Counted from the first letter of the stretch, positions 46,423-55,472 are shown. The stretch: 64,000 nucleotides of DNA from Xenophilus azovorans DSM 13620 (GCF_000745855.1 NZ_KN050766.1:490568-554567), one strand, 5' to 3'. The notes: generated from the sequence alone by a model not told the origin. Made by a program: numbers and translations.

Positions 46423-47646
46423 ATGACCCGAACGCTCCACCTCGCCGAACAACTCATCGCCACGCCGTCCGTCACGCCGGAGGACGGCGGCTGCCAGCAG
46501 CTCATCGGCGAGCGCCTGGCGCGGCTGGGCTTCGCGCTGGAGCGCATCGAGAGCGGGCCGACGGACTTCCGCGTCACCAACCTCTGGGCCGTCCGCCGGC
46601 CCGGGCCGTCCGCTGCCGCACCGGCGCCGGGCGCCGCCATCCCGGCCACGCCGATCCCGCCGGTCGATGCGCCGGTGCTGGTCTTCGCCGGCCACACCGA
46701 CGTCGTGCCCACCGGCCCGCTCGAGCAGTGGACCAGCCCGCCCTTCACGCCCACCCACCGCGGCGGGCTGCTCTACGGCCGCGGCGCCTGCGACATGAAG
46801 AGCTCGCTGGCCGCCTTCGTCGTCGCCATCGAGGAGTTCCTCGCCGCCGAGCCTTCGCCGCGCATCGCGCTGGCGCTGCTGCTCACCAGCGACGAGGAAG
46901 GCCCGGGCGTGGACGGCACCGTGGTCGTCTGCCGCGAACTGGCCGCCCGCGGCCAGCGGCTGGACTGGTGCATCGTGGGCGAGCCCACCTCGGTGCAGCG
47001 CTGCGGCGACATGATCAAGAACGGCCGCCGCGGCACCATGAGCGGCCGCCTCACCGCCCGGGGCGTGCAGGGCCACATCGCCTACCCGCACCTGGCGAAG
47101 AACCCGGTGCATGCGCTGGCCCCGGCGCTGGCCGAGCTGGTCGCCATCAATGCCGAGGGCGGCTGGGACGCGGGCAACGCCTTCTTCCAGCCGACGAGCT
47201 GGCAGGTGAGCAACATCCACGCCGGCACCGGCGCGAGCAACGTCATCCCGGGCACGGCGGTGGTCGATTTCAACTTCCGCTTCTCCACCGAGTCCACGCC
47301 CGAGTCGCTGCAATCGCGCGTGCAGGGCGTGCTGGACCGGCACGGCCTGGACTACGAACTGGCCTGGACGGTCGGCGGCCTGCCCTTCCTCACGCAGCCC
47401 GGCGCGCTGGTGGCCGCGGTGCAGGGCGCGATCCGCGAAGAGACCGGCATCGAGACCGAGCTGTCCACCAGCGGCGGCACCAGCGACGCGCGCTTCATCG
47501 CCAAGGTCTGCCCGCAGGTGATCGAGCTGGGGCCGGTCAACGCCAGCATCCACCAGATCGACGAGCACGTCGCGCCCGGCGACATCGAGACGCTGAAGAA
47601 CATCTACCGCCGCGCGATCACGACGTTGAACGCGGCCGCCGCGTGA
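46423..47646 (+). CDS. dapE: Succinyl-diaminopimelate desuccinylase
   Basis: Di-zinc M20 amidohydrolase of 407 residues. Metal and catalytic residues: His91 and Asp93 in FAGHTDVVP, Asp124 in GACDMKSS, the Glu pair 158-159 in SDEEGPG, and the C-terminal HQIDEHV. Compared with the usual ~375 residues it carries an extra Pro/Ala-rich stretch at about 59-82 ([18 protein letters not shown]), between two strands just before the metal loop. Stop overlaps the prmB start (TGATG). Confidence 0.95.
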   Translation: MTRTLHLAEQLIATPSVTPEDGGCQQLIGERLARLGFALERIESGPTDFRVTNLWAVRRPGPSAAAPAPGAAIPATPIPPVDAPVLVFAGHTDVVPTGPLEQWTSPPFTPTHRGGLLYGRGACDMKSSLAAFVVAIEEFLAAEPSPRIALALLLTSDEEGPGVDGTVVVCRELAARGQRLDWCIVGEPTSVQRCGDMIKNGRRGTMSGRLTARGVQGHIAYPHLAKNPVHALAPALAELVAINAEGGWDAGNAFFQPTSWQVSNIHAGTGASNVIPGTAVVDFNFRFSTESTPESLQSRVQGVLDRHGLDYELAWTVGGLPFLTQPGALVAAVQGAIREETGIETELSTSGGTSDARFIAKVCPQVIELGPVNASIHQIDEHVAPGDIETLKNIYRRAITTLNAAAA

Positions 47647-48605
47647 TGGCGACCGTGCTGGACCTCGTGCACGCGGCCGAGCGGCAGCTCGCCGAGGCCG
47701 GCGTCGCCTTCGGCCACGGCACCGCCAACGCCTTCGACGAGGCCGCCTGGCTGGTGATGTGGCGGCTGCGCCTGCCGCTCGACGACCTGGACGGCGTGGC
47801 CGCGCGCGAGGTTTCGTCCGGCAGCGCGGCGCAGGTACAAGCCCTGGTTGATGAACGCATCGCCAGCCGCAAGCCGGCTGCCTACCTGACGAAGGAAGCC
47901 TGGCTGCAGGGTGTGTCCTTCTACGTGGACGAGCGCGCCATCGTGCCGCGCAGCTTCATCGCCGAGCTGATCGCCGACGGCGGCATCGATCCGTGGCTGA
48001 GCGAGCCGAGCGCCGCGCCGGGCCGCCCCAAGCAAGCGAGCGCCCCCTCGGGGGGCAGCGAAGCACACGAAGTGGCGAGCGTGGGGGCACCATTCCTGCG
48101 CGTGCTCGACCTGTGCACCGGCAACGGGAGCCTGGCGGTGCTGGCGGCGATGGCCTGGCCGGAGACCGCCGTCGATGCGGCCGACCTCTCGCGCGAGGCG
48201 CTGGAGGTGGCGGCCATCAACGTTGCGCGGCACGGCCTGGACGGCCGCATCCGCCTGATCGAATCCGACGGCCTCGCGGCCCTGCCCGGCCCCTACGACC
48301 TGATCCTGTGCAACCCGCCATACGTCAATGCGCAGAGCATGGCCGCGCTGCCGCCCGAGTACCGGGCCGAGCCCGCGCTGGCCCTGGCCGGCGGCGCGGA
48401 CGGCATGGACTTCGTCCGCCGCCTGCTGGCCGACGCGCCCGCGCGCATGAGCGGCGAGGCCGTGCTGGTGCTGGAGATCGGCCACGAGCGCGAGAACTTC
48501 GAGGCCGCCTTCCCGCGCCTGGAGGCCGTGTGGCTGGAGACCAGCGCCGGCACCGACCAGGTGCTGCTGCTCACCCGGGACGCCCTCGCGGCGGCATCGC
48601 CATGA
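47646..48605 (+). CDS. prmB: 50S ribosomal protein uL3 glutamine methyltransferase
   Basis: N5-glutamine methyltransferase for ribosomal protein L3, 319 residues. The N-terminal helical domain (1-118) ends with the conserved FYVDERAIVPRSFIAELIA. The SAM motif is LDLCTGNGS at 154-162 and the catalytic NPPY at 223-226. Between them, residues about 124-148 are encoded by a 72-bp interspersed element lying exactly in frame, where ordinary PrmB has only a few residues. Coupled to dapE by a one-base overlap. Whether the insertion affects activity cannot be told; it sits in an inter-domain loop. Confidence 0.92.
   Translation: MATVLDLVHAAERQLAEAGVAFGHGTANAFDEAAWLVMWRLRLPLDDLDGVAAREVSSGSAAQVQALVDERIASRKPAAYLTKEAWLQGVSFYVDERAIVPRSFIAELIADGGIDPWLSEPSAAPGRPKQASAPSGGSEAHEVASVGAPFLRVLDLCTGNGSLAVLAAMAWPETAVDAADLSREALEVAAINVARHGLDGRIRLIESDGLAALPGPYDLILCNPPYVNAQSMAALPPEYRAEPALALAGGADGMDFVRRLLADAPARMSGEAVLVLEIGHERENFEAAFPRLEAVWLETSAGTDQVLLLTRDALAAASP
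48017..48088 (+). repeat. Interspersed GC-rich element, copy 5, inside prmB
   Basis: 72 bp: GCCGGGCCGCCCCAAG, spacer, CGCCCCCTCGGGGGGCAGCG, a variable arm and GAGCGTGGGGGC. It matches copy 3 most closely. Its length is a multiple of three and no stop is created, so prmB stays open through it. Confidence 0.88.
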
Positions 48606-48754
48606 CCTCGGCCGCCTTCGACCTGCTGCCCCTGGTGCGAAGTCGGGCCTGAGCGCCGCCTTTCGCACCACCTGCCGGTCTGCACGCATCGCGGACCGGC
48701 CGTCATTCCTTTTCCGACGCGGACGCGCAACGCCGCGCCCCGCCCTCTCAAGAC

Positions 48755-50749
48755 ATGATCATTCTCGACAACGTCATCCTGCGCCGCGGCACCAAGGTGC
48801 TGCTCGACGGCGCGAGCGCCACCCTCAACCCCGGCGAGAAGGTCGGCCTGGTCGGCCGCAACGGCGCCGGCAAGTCCACCCTCTTCGCGCTGCTCAACGG
48901 CTCGCTGCACGAGGACGGCGGCAGCTTCTCCATGCCGCGCCAGTGGCGCCTGGCCCAGGTGGCCCAGCACATGCCCGAGACCGACGAGCCGGCCACCGGC
49001 TTCGTCATCGCAGGCGACACGCGCCTGATGGAGGCGCGCGCCGCCCTGGCCCGCGCCGAGGAGGCGCATGCCCAGGCCCCCGACGATGCCGAGGCCGGCA
49101 TGGCGCTGGCGCAGGCCTACACCGACCTGGCCGACGCCGGCGAGCACGACGCCGCGCCGCGCGCGCAGGCGCTCATCCTCGGCCTGGGCTTCCAGGTGCA
49201 CGAGCTGGAGCAGCCGGTCAACAGCTTCTCCGGCGGCTGGCGCATGCGGCTGCAGCTCGCCCGGGCGCTGATGTGCCCGAGCGACCTGCTGCTGCTGGAC
49301 GAGCCGACCAACCACCTGGATCTGGACGCGCTCGTCTGGCTCGAAAGCTGGCTGCAGAAGTACGCCGGCACCATGATCGTCATCAGCCACGACCGCGAGT
49401 TCCTCGACGCCGTGACCGACGTGACCCTGCACATCGAGCATGCGAAGCTCACCCGCTACGGCGGCAACTACAGCAAGTTCGAGGACATGCGCGCCCTCAA
49501 GCTGGCGCAGCAGCAGGCCGCCTACGCGCGCCAGCAGGACAAGATCGCCCACCTGCAGAAATTCATCGACCGCTTCAAGGCCAAGGCCAGCAAGGCCAAG
49601 CAGGCGCAAAGCCGCGTCAAGGCGCTGGAGCGCATGGAGAAGGTGGCCCCGCTGCTGGCCGAGGCGGACTTCAGCTTCGAGTTCAAGGAGCCGGCCAGCC
49701 TGCCCAACCCGATGCTCAGCGTGCAGGACGCGTGCTTCGGCTATGCGCAGGAGGACGCCGGGCCGAAGGTGATCCTCTCCGGCGTCAACCGCTCGGTGCT
49801 CGCCGGGCAGCGCATCGGCATCCTGGGCGCCAACGGCCGCGGCAAGTCCACCTTCGTCAAGACCATCGCGCACGACCTGCCGCTCGTCTCGGGCACCGTT
49901 ACCGAGGGCAAGGGCCTGGCCATCGGCTACTTCGCGCAGCAGGAGCTGGACGTGCTGCACGAGGCCAGCAACCCGCTGGAGCACATGGTGCGCCTGGCGC
50001 GCGAGCTGGGTGCCGCCGCGCCCGGCCGCAGCAGCGAGCAGGACCTGCGCGGCTTCCTCGGCAGCTTCAACTTCAGCGGCGACATGGTCAAGCAGCCCGT
50101 GGGCACCATGAGCGGCGGCGAGAAGGCGCGCCTGGTGCTGGCGATGATGGTCTGGCAGCGCCCCAACCTGCTGCTGCTGGACGAGCCGACCAACCACCTG
50201 GATCTGGCCACGCGCGAAGCGCTGGCCGTGGCGCTCAACGAGTTCGAGGGCACGCTGATGCTGGTCAGCCACGACCGGGCGCTGCTGCGATCCGTGTGCG
50301 ACGAGTTCTGGCTGGTCGGCGGCGGCGCCGTGAGCGACTTCGACGGCGACCTGGACGACTACCAACGCTACCTGCTGGACGAGGCCCGCAAGCAGCGCGA
50401 GCGCGCCCGCCTGGAGACGGCGGCGGACAAGGCGCCGCCGCCGGCCGCCCCCGCGGCTGCGCCCGTGGCGCCCGCAGACCCGCGCACCGAGCGCCAGCGC
50501 CAGGCCCGCGAGCGCCAGCAGACGGCCGAGCAGGCCAAGCCGCTGCGCAAGGAGCTGGCGCAGGTGGACGCCCGCCTGGCTGCCGCCGGCACCGAGCGCG
50601 ACGCGCTGCACGGGCGCCTGGCCGAGGCGCTGCCGCCGGCCGAGCTGGCCGAGGCGGGCCGGCGCCTGAAGCAGCTCGAAGCCGAGATCGCCGGGCTGGA
50701 GGAACGCTGGCTCGTGCTCTCGGAACAACTGGAAGCGCTGGCCGGCTGA
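48755..50749 (+). CDS. ABC-F family ATPase (YheS/Uup type)
   Basis: Soluble ABC protein of 664 residues with two cassettes and no membrane part, a family acting on ribosomes. First cassette: VGRNGAGKST, signature FSGGWRMRL, Walker B LLLLDEPTNHLD. Linker: charged helical stretch with KFIDRFKAKASKAKQAQSRV. Second cassette: GANGRGKST, MSGGEKARL, LLLLDEPTNHLD. A long charged C-terminal extension (about 545-664, Ala/Arg/Glu) probably forms a coiled coil. Composition fits YheS more than EttA. 149 bp separate it from prmB. Confidence 0.92.
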   Translation: MIILDNVILRRGTKVLLDGASATLNPGEKVGLVGRNGAGKSTLFALLNGSLHEDGGSFSMPRQWRLAQVAQHMPETDEPATGFVIAGDTRLMEARAALARAEEAHAQAPDDAEAGMALAQAYTDLADAGEHDAAPRAQALILGLGFQVHELEQPVNSFSGGWRMRLQLARALMCPSDLLLLDEPTNHLDLDALVWLESWLQKYAGTMIVISHDREFLDAVTDVTLHIEHAKLTRYGGNYSKFEDMRALKLAQQQAAYARQQDKIAHLQKFIDRFKAKASKAKQAQSRVKALERMEKVAPLLAEADFSFEFKEPASLPNPMLSVQDACFGYAQEDAGPKVILSGVNRSVLAGQRIGILGANGRGKSTFVKTIAHDLPLVSGTVTEGKGLAIGYFAQQELDVLHEASNPLEHMVRLARELGAAAPGRSSEQDLRGFLGSFNFSGDMVKQPVGTMSGGEKARLVLAMMVWQRPNLLLLDEPTNHLDLATREALAVALNEFEGTLMLVSHDRALLRSVCDEFWLVGGGAVSDFDGDLDDYQRYLLDEARKQRERARLETAADKAPPPAAPAAAPVAPADPRTERQRQARERQQTAEQAKPLRKELAQVDARLAAAGTERDALHGRLAEALPPAELAEAGRRLKQLEAEIAGLEERWLVLSEQLEALAG

Positions 50750-50791
50750 CGCGCAGGGAACGGCGGCGCGCGCACGGGCTCTCACAGCACC

Positions 50792-51301
50792 ATGCCCTCC
50801 GCCATCGAACTCGCCCAAGGCGATCCCGCGCTCGTCGCGGCCGTCCACCGCAGCCGCCGCCTGCTGGGCCGCAAGGCGCTGCTGGCGGCGGCGGCCGGCG
50901 CGCTGCCGCTGCCGGGCGTCGACCTGGCGGCCGACGCCGCCCTGCTGGCCCGCCTGCTGCCCAGCATCAGCGCCGAGTTCGGCCTGGCGACGCCGCAACT
51001 GGCGCACCTCTCGCCGCGCCAGCGCGAGCGGGTGCTGCAGGCCGCCAACACCATCGGCGCGGTGCTGATCGGCAAGCTCCTCACGCGCGACCTGCTGCTG
51101 GCGCTGGCCCGCCGCGCCGGCGTGATGCTCACCGCGCGCCAGGCCGCCCGCTGGGTGCCGCTGGCCGGCCAGCTGGCGGGCGCGGCGCTCGGCTACGCGG
51201 CGCTGCGCACGCTGGGCGAGCAGCACATCAAGGACTGCGTGCGGGTGGCCCGGGCCGCCCAGATGCTGCTGCCGGCGGCCCCGACGCCGCCCGCACTGTA
51301 G
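50792..51301 (+). CDS. Hypothetical protein with hydrophobic segments
   Basis: 169 residues, Ala/Leu-rich. Hydrophobic stretches near 28-45 (ALLAAAAGALPLPGVDLAAD), 85-110 and 118-135 (VPLAGQLAGAALGYAALRTL) with basic residues between. The pattern recalls DUF697/EcsC-like membrane-associated proteins, but I cannot assign it. It lies 42 bp after the ABC-F gene and 110 bp before tolB. Confidence 0.6.
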   Translation: MPSAIELAQGDPALVAAVHRSRRLLGRKALLAAAAGALPLPGVDLAADAALLARLLPSISAEFGLATPQLAHLSPRQRERVLQAANTIGAVLIGKLLTRDLLLALARRAGVMLTARQAARWVPLAGQLAGAALGYAALRTLGEQHIKDCVRVARAAQMLLPAAPTPPAL

Positions 51302-51411
51302 GACGCGGCCGGAACGTACACAGTTTGTGACGTAGACGTCGGGGCAATGTGTACCATTGCTAGCTTTCCGCCAGTCGGAAACTTTCGTTGCGGGACATTT
51401 CTCCGAACTGC

Positions 51412-52728
51412 ATGAACAACACGCTGTTGCCGTCCATCCGCTCCTTCCCCGCCCAGCCCCTCGCTCGCCGCTCCCTTCTCGCGGCCCTTGCTGCCTCCCC
51501 CGCCCTGCCTGCGCTGGCCCAGTTCCGGGTCGAGGTATCGGGTGTGGGCCTGACGCAGCTGCCGATCGCGCTGGTGCCGTTCAAGGGTGAAGATGCCTCG
51601 CCGCAGAAGATCTCGGAGATCGTCAAGGCCGACCTGGAACGCAGCGGCCAGTTCCGCGGCGTCGACGCCTCGGGCCAGTCGATGGACGAGAACGCCCGGC
51701 CCGACCTCACCCTGTGGCGCCAGCGCACGGCCGACTCGCTGGTGGCCGGCAGCGTCACCCGCCTGGCCGACGGCCGCTACGACGTGCGCTTCCGCCTGTG
51801 GGACGTGGTGCGCGGCCAGGACCTCGGCGGCCAGAGCTACACCGTGCCGCAGGCCGACCTGCGCCTGGCCTCGCACCGCATCGCCGACTACGTCTACGAG
51901 AAGCTCACCGGCGAGAAGGGCATCTTCTCGACCCGCCTGGCCTACGTCACGCGCGCCGGCGGCCGCTACACGCTGTGGGTGGCCGACGCCGACGGCGAGA
52001 ACGCCCAGGCCGCCCTGGCCAGCCCGGAGCCGATCATCTCGCCCGTGTGGTCGCCCAACGGCGGGCAACTGGCATACGTCTCCTTCGAATCGCGCAAGCC
52101 AGTCGTCTACGTGCACTCGGTGGCGACGGGCCAGCGCCGGCTGGTGGCCAACTTCAAGGGCTCGAACAGCGCGCCGGCCTGGTCGCCGGACGGCGGCACG
52201 CTGGCCGTGACGCTCAGCCGCGACGGCGGCTCGCAGCTGTTCACCATCCCCGCCGGCGGCGGCGAACCGCGCCGCCTGACGCAGAGCAGCGCCATCGACA
52301 CCGAGCCCACCTACTCGGCCGACGGCGGCACGATCTACTTCGTGAGCGACCGCGGCGGCTCGCCGCAGATCTACAAGATGTCGGCCGGCGGCGGCAACCC
52401 GACCCGCGTGACCTTCTCCGGGTCCTACAACATCTCCCCGTCGGTCAGCCCGGACGGCCGGTGGTTGGCCTACATCACGCGCACCGGCGGCGCCTTCAAA
52501 TTGCAGGTGATGGAGCTGTCCAGCGGCACCGTGACGTCGCTGACGGACACCAGCGCCGACGAGAACCCGAGCTTCGCGCCCAACAGCAAGCTCATCGTCT
52601 ACGCCACGCAGTTGCAGGGCCGGGAGGCCCTGATGACCACCACGCTCGACGGAAAGATCAAGGCACGCCTGGCCGGCAAAGCGGGAGACATCCGCGAACC
52701 GGACTGGGGTCCGTTTCAGAAGCAGTGA
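51412..52728 (+). CDS. tolB: Tol-Pal system periplasmic protein TolB
   Basis: Beta-propeller of the Tol-Pal envelope-constriction system, 438 residues. A long signal (MNNTLLPSIRSFPAQPLARR, then SLLAALAASPALPALA) with adjacent arginines is followed by the N-terminal domain (FRVEVSGVGLTQLPIALVPF) and WD-like repeats with the TolB pattern (ISPVWSPNGGQLAYVSFESR, PAWSPDGGTLAVTLS, YNISPSVSPDGRWLAYIT). Its partner pal follows after 33 bp. tolQ, tolR and tolA do not precede it as in the usual operon. Confidence 0.96.
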   Translation: MNNTLLPSIRSFPAQPLARRSLLAALAASPALPALAQFRVEVSGVGLTQLPIALVPFKGEDASPQKISEIVKADLERSGQFRGVDASGQSMDENARPDLTLWRQRTADSLVAGSVTRLADGRYDVRFRLWDVVRGQDLGGQSYTVPQADLRLASHRIADYVYEKLTGEKGIFSTRLAYVTRAGGRYTLWVADADGENAQAALASPEPIISPVWSPNGGQLAYVSFESRKPVVYVHSVATGQRRLVANFKGSNSAPAWSPDGGTLAVTLSRDGGSQLFTIPAGGGEPRRLTQSSAIDTEPTYSADGGTIYFVSDRGGSPQIYKMSAGGGNPTRVTFSGSYNISPSVSPDGRWLAYITRTGGAFKLQVMELSSGTVTSLTDTSADENPSFAPNSKLIVYATQLQGREALMTTTLDGKIKARLAGKAGDIREPDWGPFQKQ

Positions 52729-52761
52729 TCAACCAATCAAGATCAACCAGAGGAGTCCGAC

Positions 52762-53277
52762 ATGCTTAGACGTTCACTTTATTCGCTGGCCATCGTGGCG
52801 CTCATCGCCGGATGCTCGTCCGGCACCAAGCTCAACGACGGCGCGGCAGGCGCCGGCGGTGCGGGCGCCGGCGGCACCGGCGGCGCGGCCAGCGGCGTGG
52901 CACCCGTCACGATCGACCCGAACGCGCAGACGCGCCAGGGCCCGGTCGGGGTGGCACGGATCGTCTATTTCGACTTCGACAGCTACACCATCAAGCCCGA
53001 GTTCCAGTCGCTGATCGACGGCCATGCCCGCTTCCTGAAGGCCAACCCGTCGCGCCAGATCTCCATCGAAGGCCACACCGACGAGCGCGGCGGCCGCGAG
53101 TACAACCTGGCGCTGGGCCAGAAGCGCTCCGAGGCCGTGCGCCGCGCGCTCACCCTGCTGGGCGTGAACGACGCGCAGATCGAGGCCGTGAGCTTCGGCA
53201 AGGAGAAGCCGGCGGCCCAGGGCACGGGTGAGGACGCGTGGGCGCAGAACCGCCGCGCCGAGATCGTCTACCGTTGA
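52762..53277 (+). CDS. pal: Peptidoglycan-associated lipoprotein Pal
   Basis: Outer-membrane lipoprotein binding peptidoglycan and TolB, 171 residues. The lipobox is LIAGC (Cys18). A Gly/Ala-rich linker (about 27-48) is followed by the OmpA-like domain with IVYFDFDSYTIKPEF and ISIEGHTDERGGREYNLALG, ending RRAEIVYR. A normal-length Pal. AGGAG-type site (AGAGGAGTCCGAC) before ATG. cpoB follows after 2 bp. Confidence 0.97.
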   Translation: MLRRSLYSLAIVALIAGCSSGTKLNDGAAGAGGAGAGGTGGAASGVAPVTIDPNAQTRQGPVGVARIVYFDFDSYTIKPEFQSLIDGHARFLKANPSRQISIEGHTDERGGREYNLALGQKRSEAVRRALTLLGVNDAQIEAVSFGKEKPAAQGTGEDAWAQNRRAEIVYR

Positions 53278-53279
53278 CC

Positions 53280-54026
53280 ATGTCGATGCACCCTTGGCGG
53301 CAGGCGGCGCTTGCCGCCTTTGTTCTGTGTGCGTCCGCGGGTGCGCAGGCGGCGCTGTTCGAGGACGACGAGGCCCGCCGCGCCATCCTCGACCTGCGCC
53401 AGCGCGTCGAGGCGGTGCGCCAGCAGGCCGAGGCCGGCACGCAGGAGAACGCCCAGCTGCGCCGCAGCCTGGTCGAGCTGCAGCAGCAGATCGACGGGCT
53501 GCGCGGCGAGCTGGCGCGCATGACCGGCCAGAACGAGCAGCTCACGCGCCAGTTGTCCGAGATGCAGCAGCGGCAGGCGGACATCGACAACAAGCTCAAG
53601 GAAAACGAGCCCACGCAGGTGTCGGTGGACGGCCGCGAGTTCAGCGCCGACCCGAAGGAGAAGGCCGACTTCGATGCGGCGCTGGGCGTCTTCCGCGCCG
53701 GGCAGTTCGCCCAGGCGCAGACCGCCTTCGCCGACTTCGTCAAGCGCTACCCGCGCAGCGGCTACGCGCCCTCGGCGCTGTACTGGCTGGGCAACGCGCA
53801 GTACGCCACGCGCAACTACGCCGAGGCCATCGCGAACTTCCGCTCGATGCTCTCGACCGCGCCAGACCACCCGAAGGCGCCCGAGGCCGTGCTGTCGATC
53901 GCCAACTGCCAGATCGAGCTGAAGGACACGCGCGCGGCACGCCGCACGCTGGAAGACCTGGTCAAGGCCTATCCCCAGTCCGAGGCCGCGCAGGCCGGCC
54001 GCGAGCGGCTCAGCCGTCTGCGATGA
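53280..54026 (+). CDS. cpoB: Cell division coordinator CpoB (YbgF)
   Basis: Periplasmic protein that links peptidoglycan synthesis with Tol-Pal constriction, 248 residues. Signal MSMHPWRQAALAAFVLCASA. An N-terminal trimeric coiled coil (about 30-105: LRQRVEAVRQQAEAGTQENA onward) and a C-terminal TPR domain (FDAALGVFRAGQFAQAQTAF, YWLGNAQYATRNYAEAIANF) are present. Start ATG 53280 lies 2 bp after pal; ATG 53286 is an alternative. Its stop overlaps the tcdA ATG. Confidence 0.95.
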   Translation: MSMHPWRQAALAAFVLCASAGAQAALFEDDEARRAILDLRQRVEAVRQQAEAGTQENAQLRRSLVELQQQIDGLRGELARMTGQNEQLTRQLSEMQQRQADIDNKLKENEPTQVSVDGREFSADPKEKADFDAALGVFRAGQFAQAQTAFADFVKRYPRSGYAPSALYWLGNAQYATRNYAEAIANFRSMLSTAPDHPKAPEAVLSIANCQIELKDTRAARRTLEDLVKAYPQSEAAQAGRERLSRLR

Positions 54027-54838
54027 GCCAGGATGCCACGGCGGCGGACACGGCATCCGCCGACCTGGCCCGCCGCTTCGGCGGACTCGAACGCCTCTAC
54101 GGCGTGCCGGGCGCGGCCCGCATCCGTGCGGCGCACGTGCTGGTCGCCGGCATCGGCGGCGTCGGCTCCTGGGCCGTGGAGGCGCTGGCGCGCAGCGGCG
54201 TCGGGGCGCTCACGCTGGTCGACCTCGACCACATCGCCGAATCCAACATCAACCGCCAGATCCATGCGCTGGACGGCACCGTCGGCCAGGCCAAGGTGCA
54301 GGCCATGCGCGAGCGCATCGCGCAGATCCATCCCGGTTGCCGCGTGCTGCCGCTGGACGAGTTCGTCGAGCCCGGCAACTGGCATGCGCTGCGCGATGCG
54401 GCCATTGCGGCCAACGGCCCCGTGCATGCCGTCATCGACGCCTGCGACCAGATGGCAGCCAAGCTCGCCATGGCCGCCTGGGCGCGCGGCCCCGGCCGCG
54501 GCACGCTGTTCATCACGGCGGGCGCAGCCGGCGGCAAGCGGCTGGCGCACCAGGTGGAGATCGACGACCTGGCCCGCGCCTCGCACGATCCGCTGCTGGC
54601 GCGCCTGCGCCAGCGCCTGCGCAAGCAGCACGGCGCACCCGGGGAGGGGCGCCGCATCGACATTCCCTGCGTGTTCAGCACCGAGAGCGTCGCGCCGCCC
54701 GATGCCTCCTGCGCCACCTCCGGCAGCGCCGACGGCAGCCTCAACTGCCATGGCTACGGCTCGGTGGTCAGCGTGACCGCCACCTTCGGCCAATGCGCGG
54801 CGGGATGGGTGCTGGACCGTCTGGCCCGCGGCGCATGA
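54023..54838 (+). CDS. tcdA: tRNA threonylcarbamoyladenosine dehydratase (TcdA/CsdL)
   Basis: E1-like enzyme that uses ATP to convert t6A37 to cyclic t6A in tRNAs reading ANN codons; 271 residues. The nucleotide motif is VLVAGIGGVGSWAVEALARS, then TLVDLDHIAESNINRQIHAL and VIDACDQMAAKLAMA; the tail with CATSGSADGSLNCHGYGSVV is TcdA-like. ATGA overlap with cpoB. A lysine tRNA gene, one of the substrate class, lies 67 bp downstream. Confidence 0.93.
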   Translation: MSQDATAADTASADLARRFGGLERLYGVPGAARIRAAHVLVAGIGGVGSWAVEALARSGVGALTLVDLDHIAESNINRQIHALDGTVGQAKVQAMRERIAQIHPGCRVLPLDEFVEPGNWHALRDAAIAANGPVHAVIDACDQMAAKLAMAAWARGPGRGTLFITAGAAGGKRLAHQVEIDDLARASHDPLLARLRQRLRKQHGAPGEGRRIDIPCVFSTESVAPPDASCATSGSADGSLNCHGYGSVVSVTATFGQCAAGWVLDRLARGA

Positions 54839-54905
54839 CGCTATACTTGCGCGCTTTGCTGCGCAGCGGGCTCGCTCCGGTGCGAGAAGAAGCAAGAAGA
54901 CGAGG

Positions 54906-54981
54906 GGGACGTTAGCTCAGTTGGTAGAGCAGCGGACTTTTAATCCGTTGGTCACAAGTTCGAATCTTGTACGTCCTACCA
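54906..54981 (+). tRNA. tRNA-Lys (anticodon TTT)
   Basis: 76 nt. Acceptor GGGACGT (54906-54912) pairs with ACGTCCT (54971-54977, first pair G-U), then A and an encoded CCA. The D arm is GCTCAGTTGGTAGAGC, anticodon loop CTTTTAA, and T arm ACAAGTTCGAATCTTGT. A strong terminator follows. Confidence 0.97.
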
Positions 54982-55012
54982 CCCCACCCCGTCTGGCCGC
55001 ACCCCACCAAGG

Positions 55013-55049
55013 AAAGCCTGCCATGCATTCATGGCAGGCTTTCGTCTTT
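55013..55049 (+). terminator. Intrinsic terminator after tRNA-Lys
   Basis: A perfect 13-bp stem AAAGCCTGCCATG (55013-55025) and CATGGCAGGCTTT (55030-55042) with loop CATT, followed by a T-rich tail (CGTCTTTTT). It may also help stop leftward transcription from the gene ending at 55083. Confidence 0.88.
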
Positions 55050-55082
55050 TTGTCGCATTGCTTCCAGTGATGCGCAGCGCTC

Positions 55083-55376
55083 TCACTCCGCGGCGACCCG
55101 GCGACGCTTCTTCACGATGACGACGGGCGCGGCCGCAGGCCGTGTCTCACGAGGTGCGGCTTCGTGCCGGCCGCGCATGACGTGCAGCACGCGGCTGGTG
55201 TTCAAACGCTCTATCACGTCGCCATTGACCTGGACATAGCTGCCGTCGTCCAGGAGCGCCAGGGCGCCGATCTGCATGCCGCGCTGCACCGTACCGAGCA
55301 TGCGCATGCCGTCCCTGGGCTGGGCGAAGGCGGCCCAACGCGGGCCGATGACGATTCGAAGAGACGATGAACCCAT
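55083..55376 (-). CDS. Hypothetical small basic-tailed protein
   Basis: 97 residues from ATG 55376 (MGSSSLRIVIGPRWAAFAQP). A compact region with LALLDDGSYVQVNGDVIERL reads like a small beta domain. The C-terminus is Ala/Pro/Arg-rich and ends IVKKRRRVAAE. No family recognised. It lies alone between tRNA-Lys and the catabolic operon, about 97 bp beyond pcaJ. Confidence 0.6.
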   Translation of the reverse strand: MGSSSLRIVIGPRWAAFAQPRDGMRMLGTVQRGMQIGALALLDDGSYVQVNGDVIERLNTSRVLHVMRGRHEAAPRETRPAAAPVVIVKKRRRVAAE

Positions 55377-55472
55377 GAGGTGCGCGATTCTCGCGCAGAG
55401 AGAAGAAACGCACCGGATGATCCAGGACGTTCCTCGCACCATCACCCCGATCCCGGCATCATCAAGCGCGCG

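Noticed and set aside
48602..48652. 16-residue ORF overlapping the prmB stop (MTSAAFDLLPLVRSRA)
   Set aside because: Overlap is tidy, but no ribosome site or conservation evidence, and such short frames are common in this DNA.
51316..51354. GTACAC/GTGTAC inverted repeat upstream of tolB
   Set aside because: Only 6-bp arms separated by 27 bp; no clear promoter spacing supports a regulatory role.
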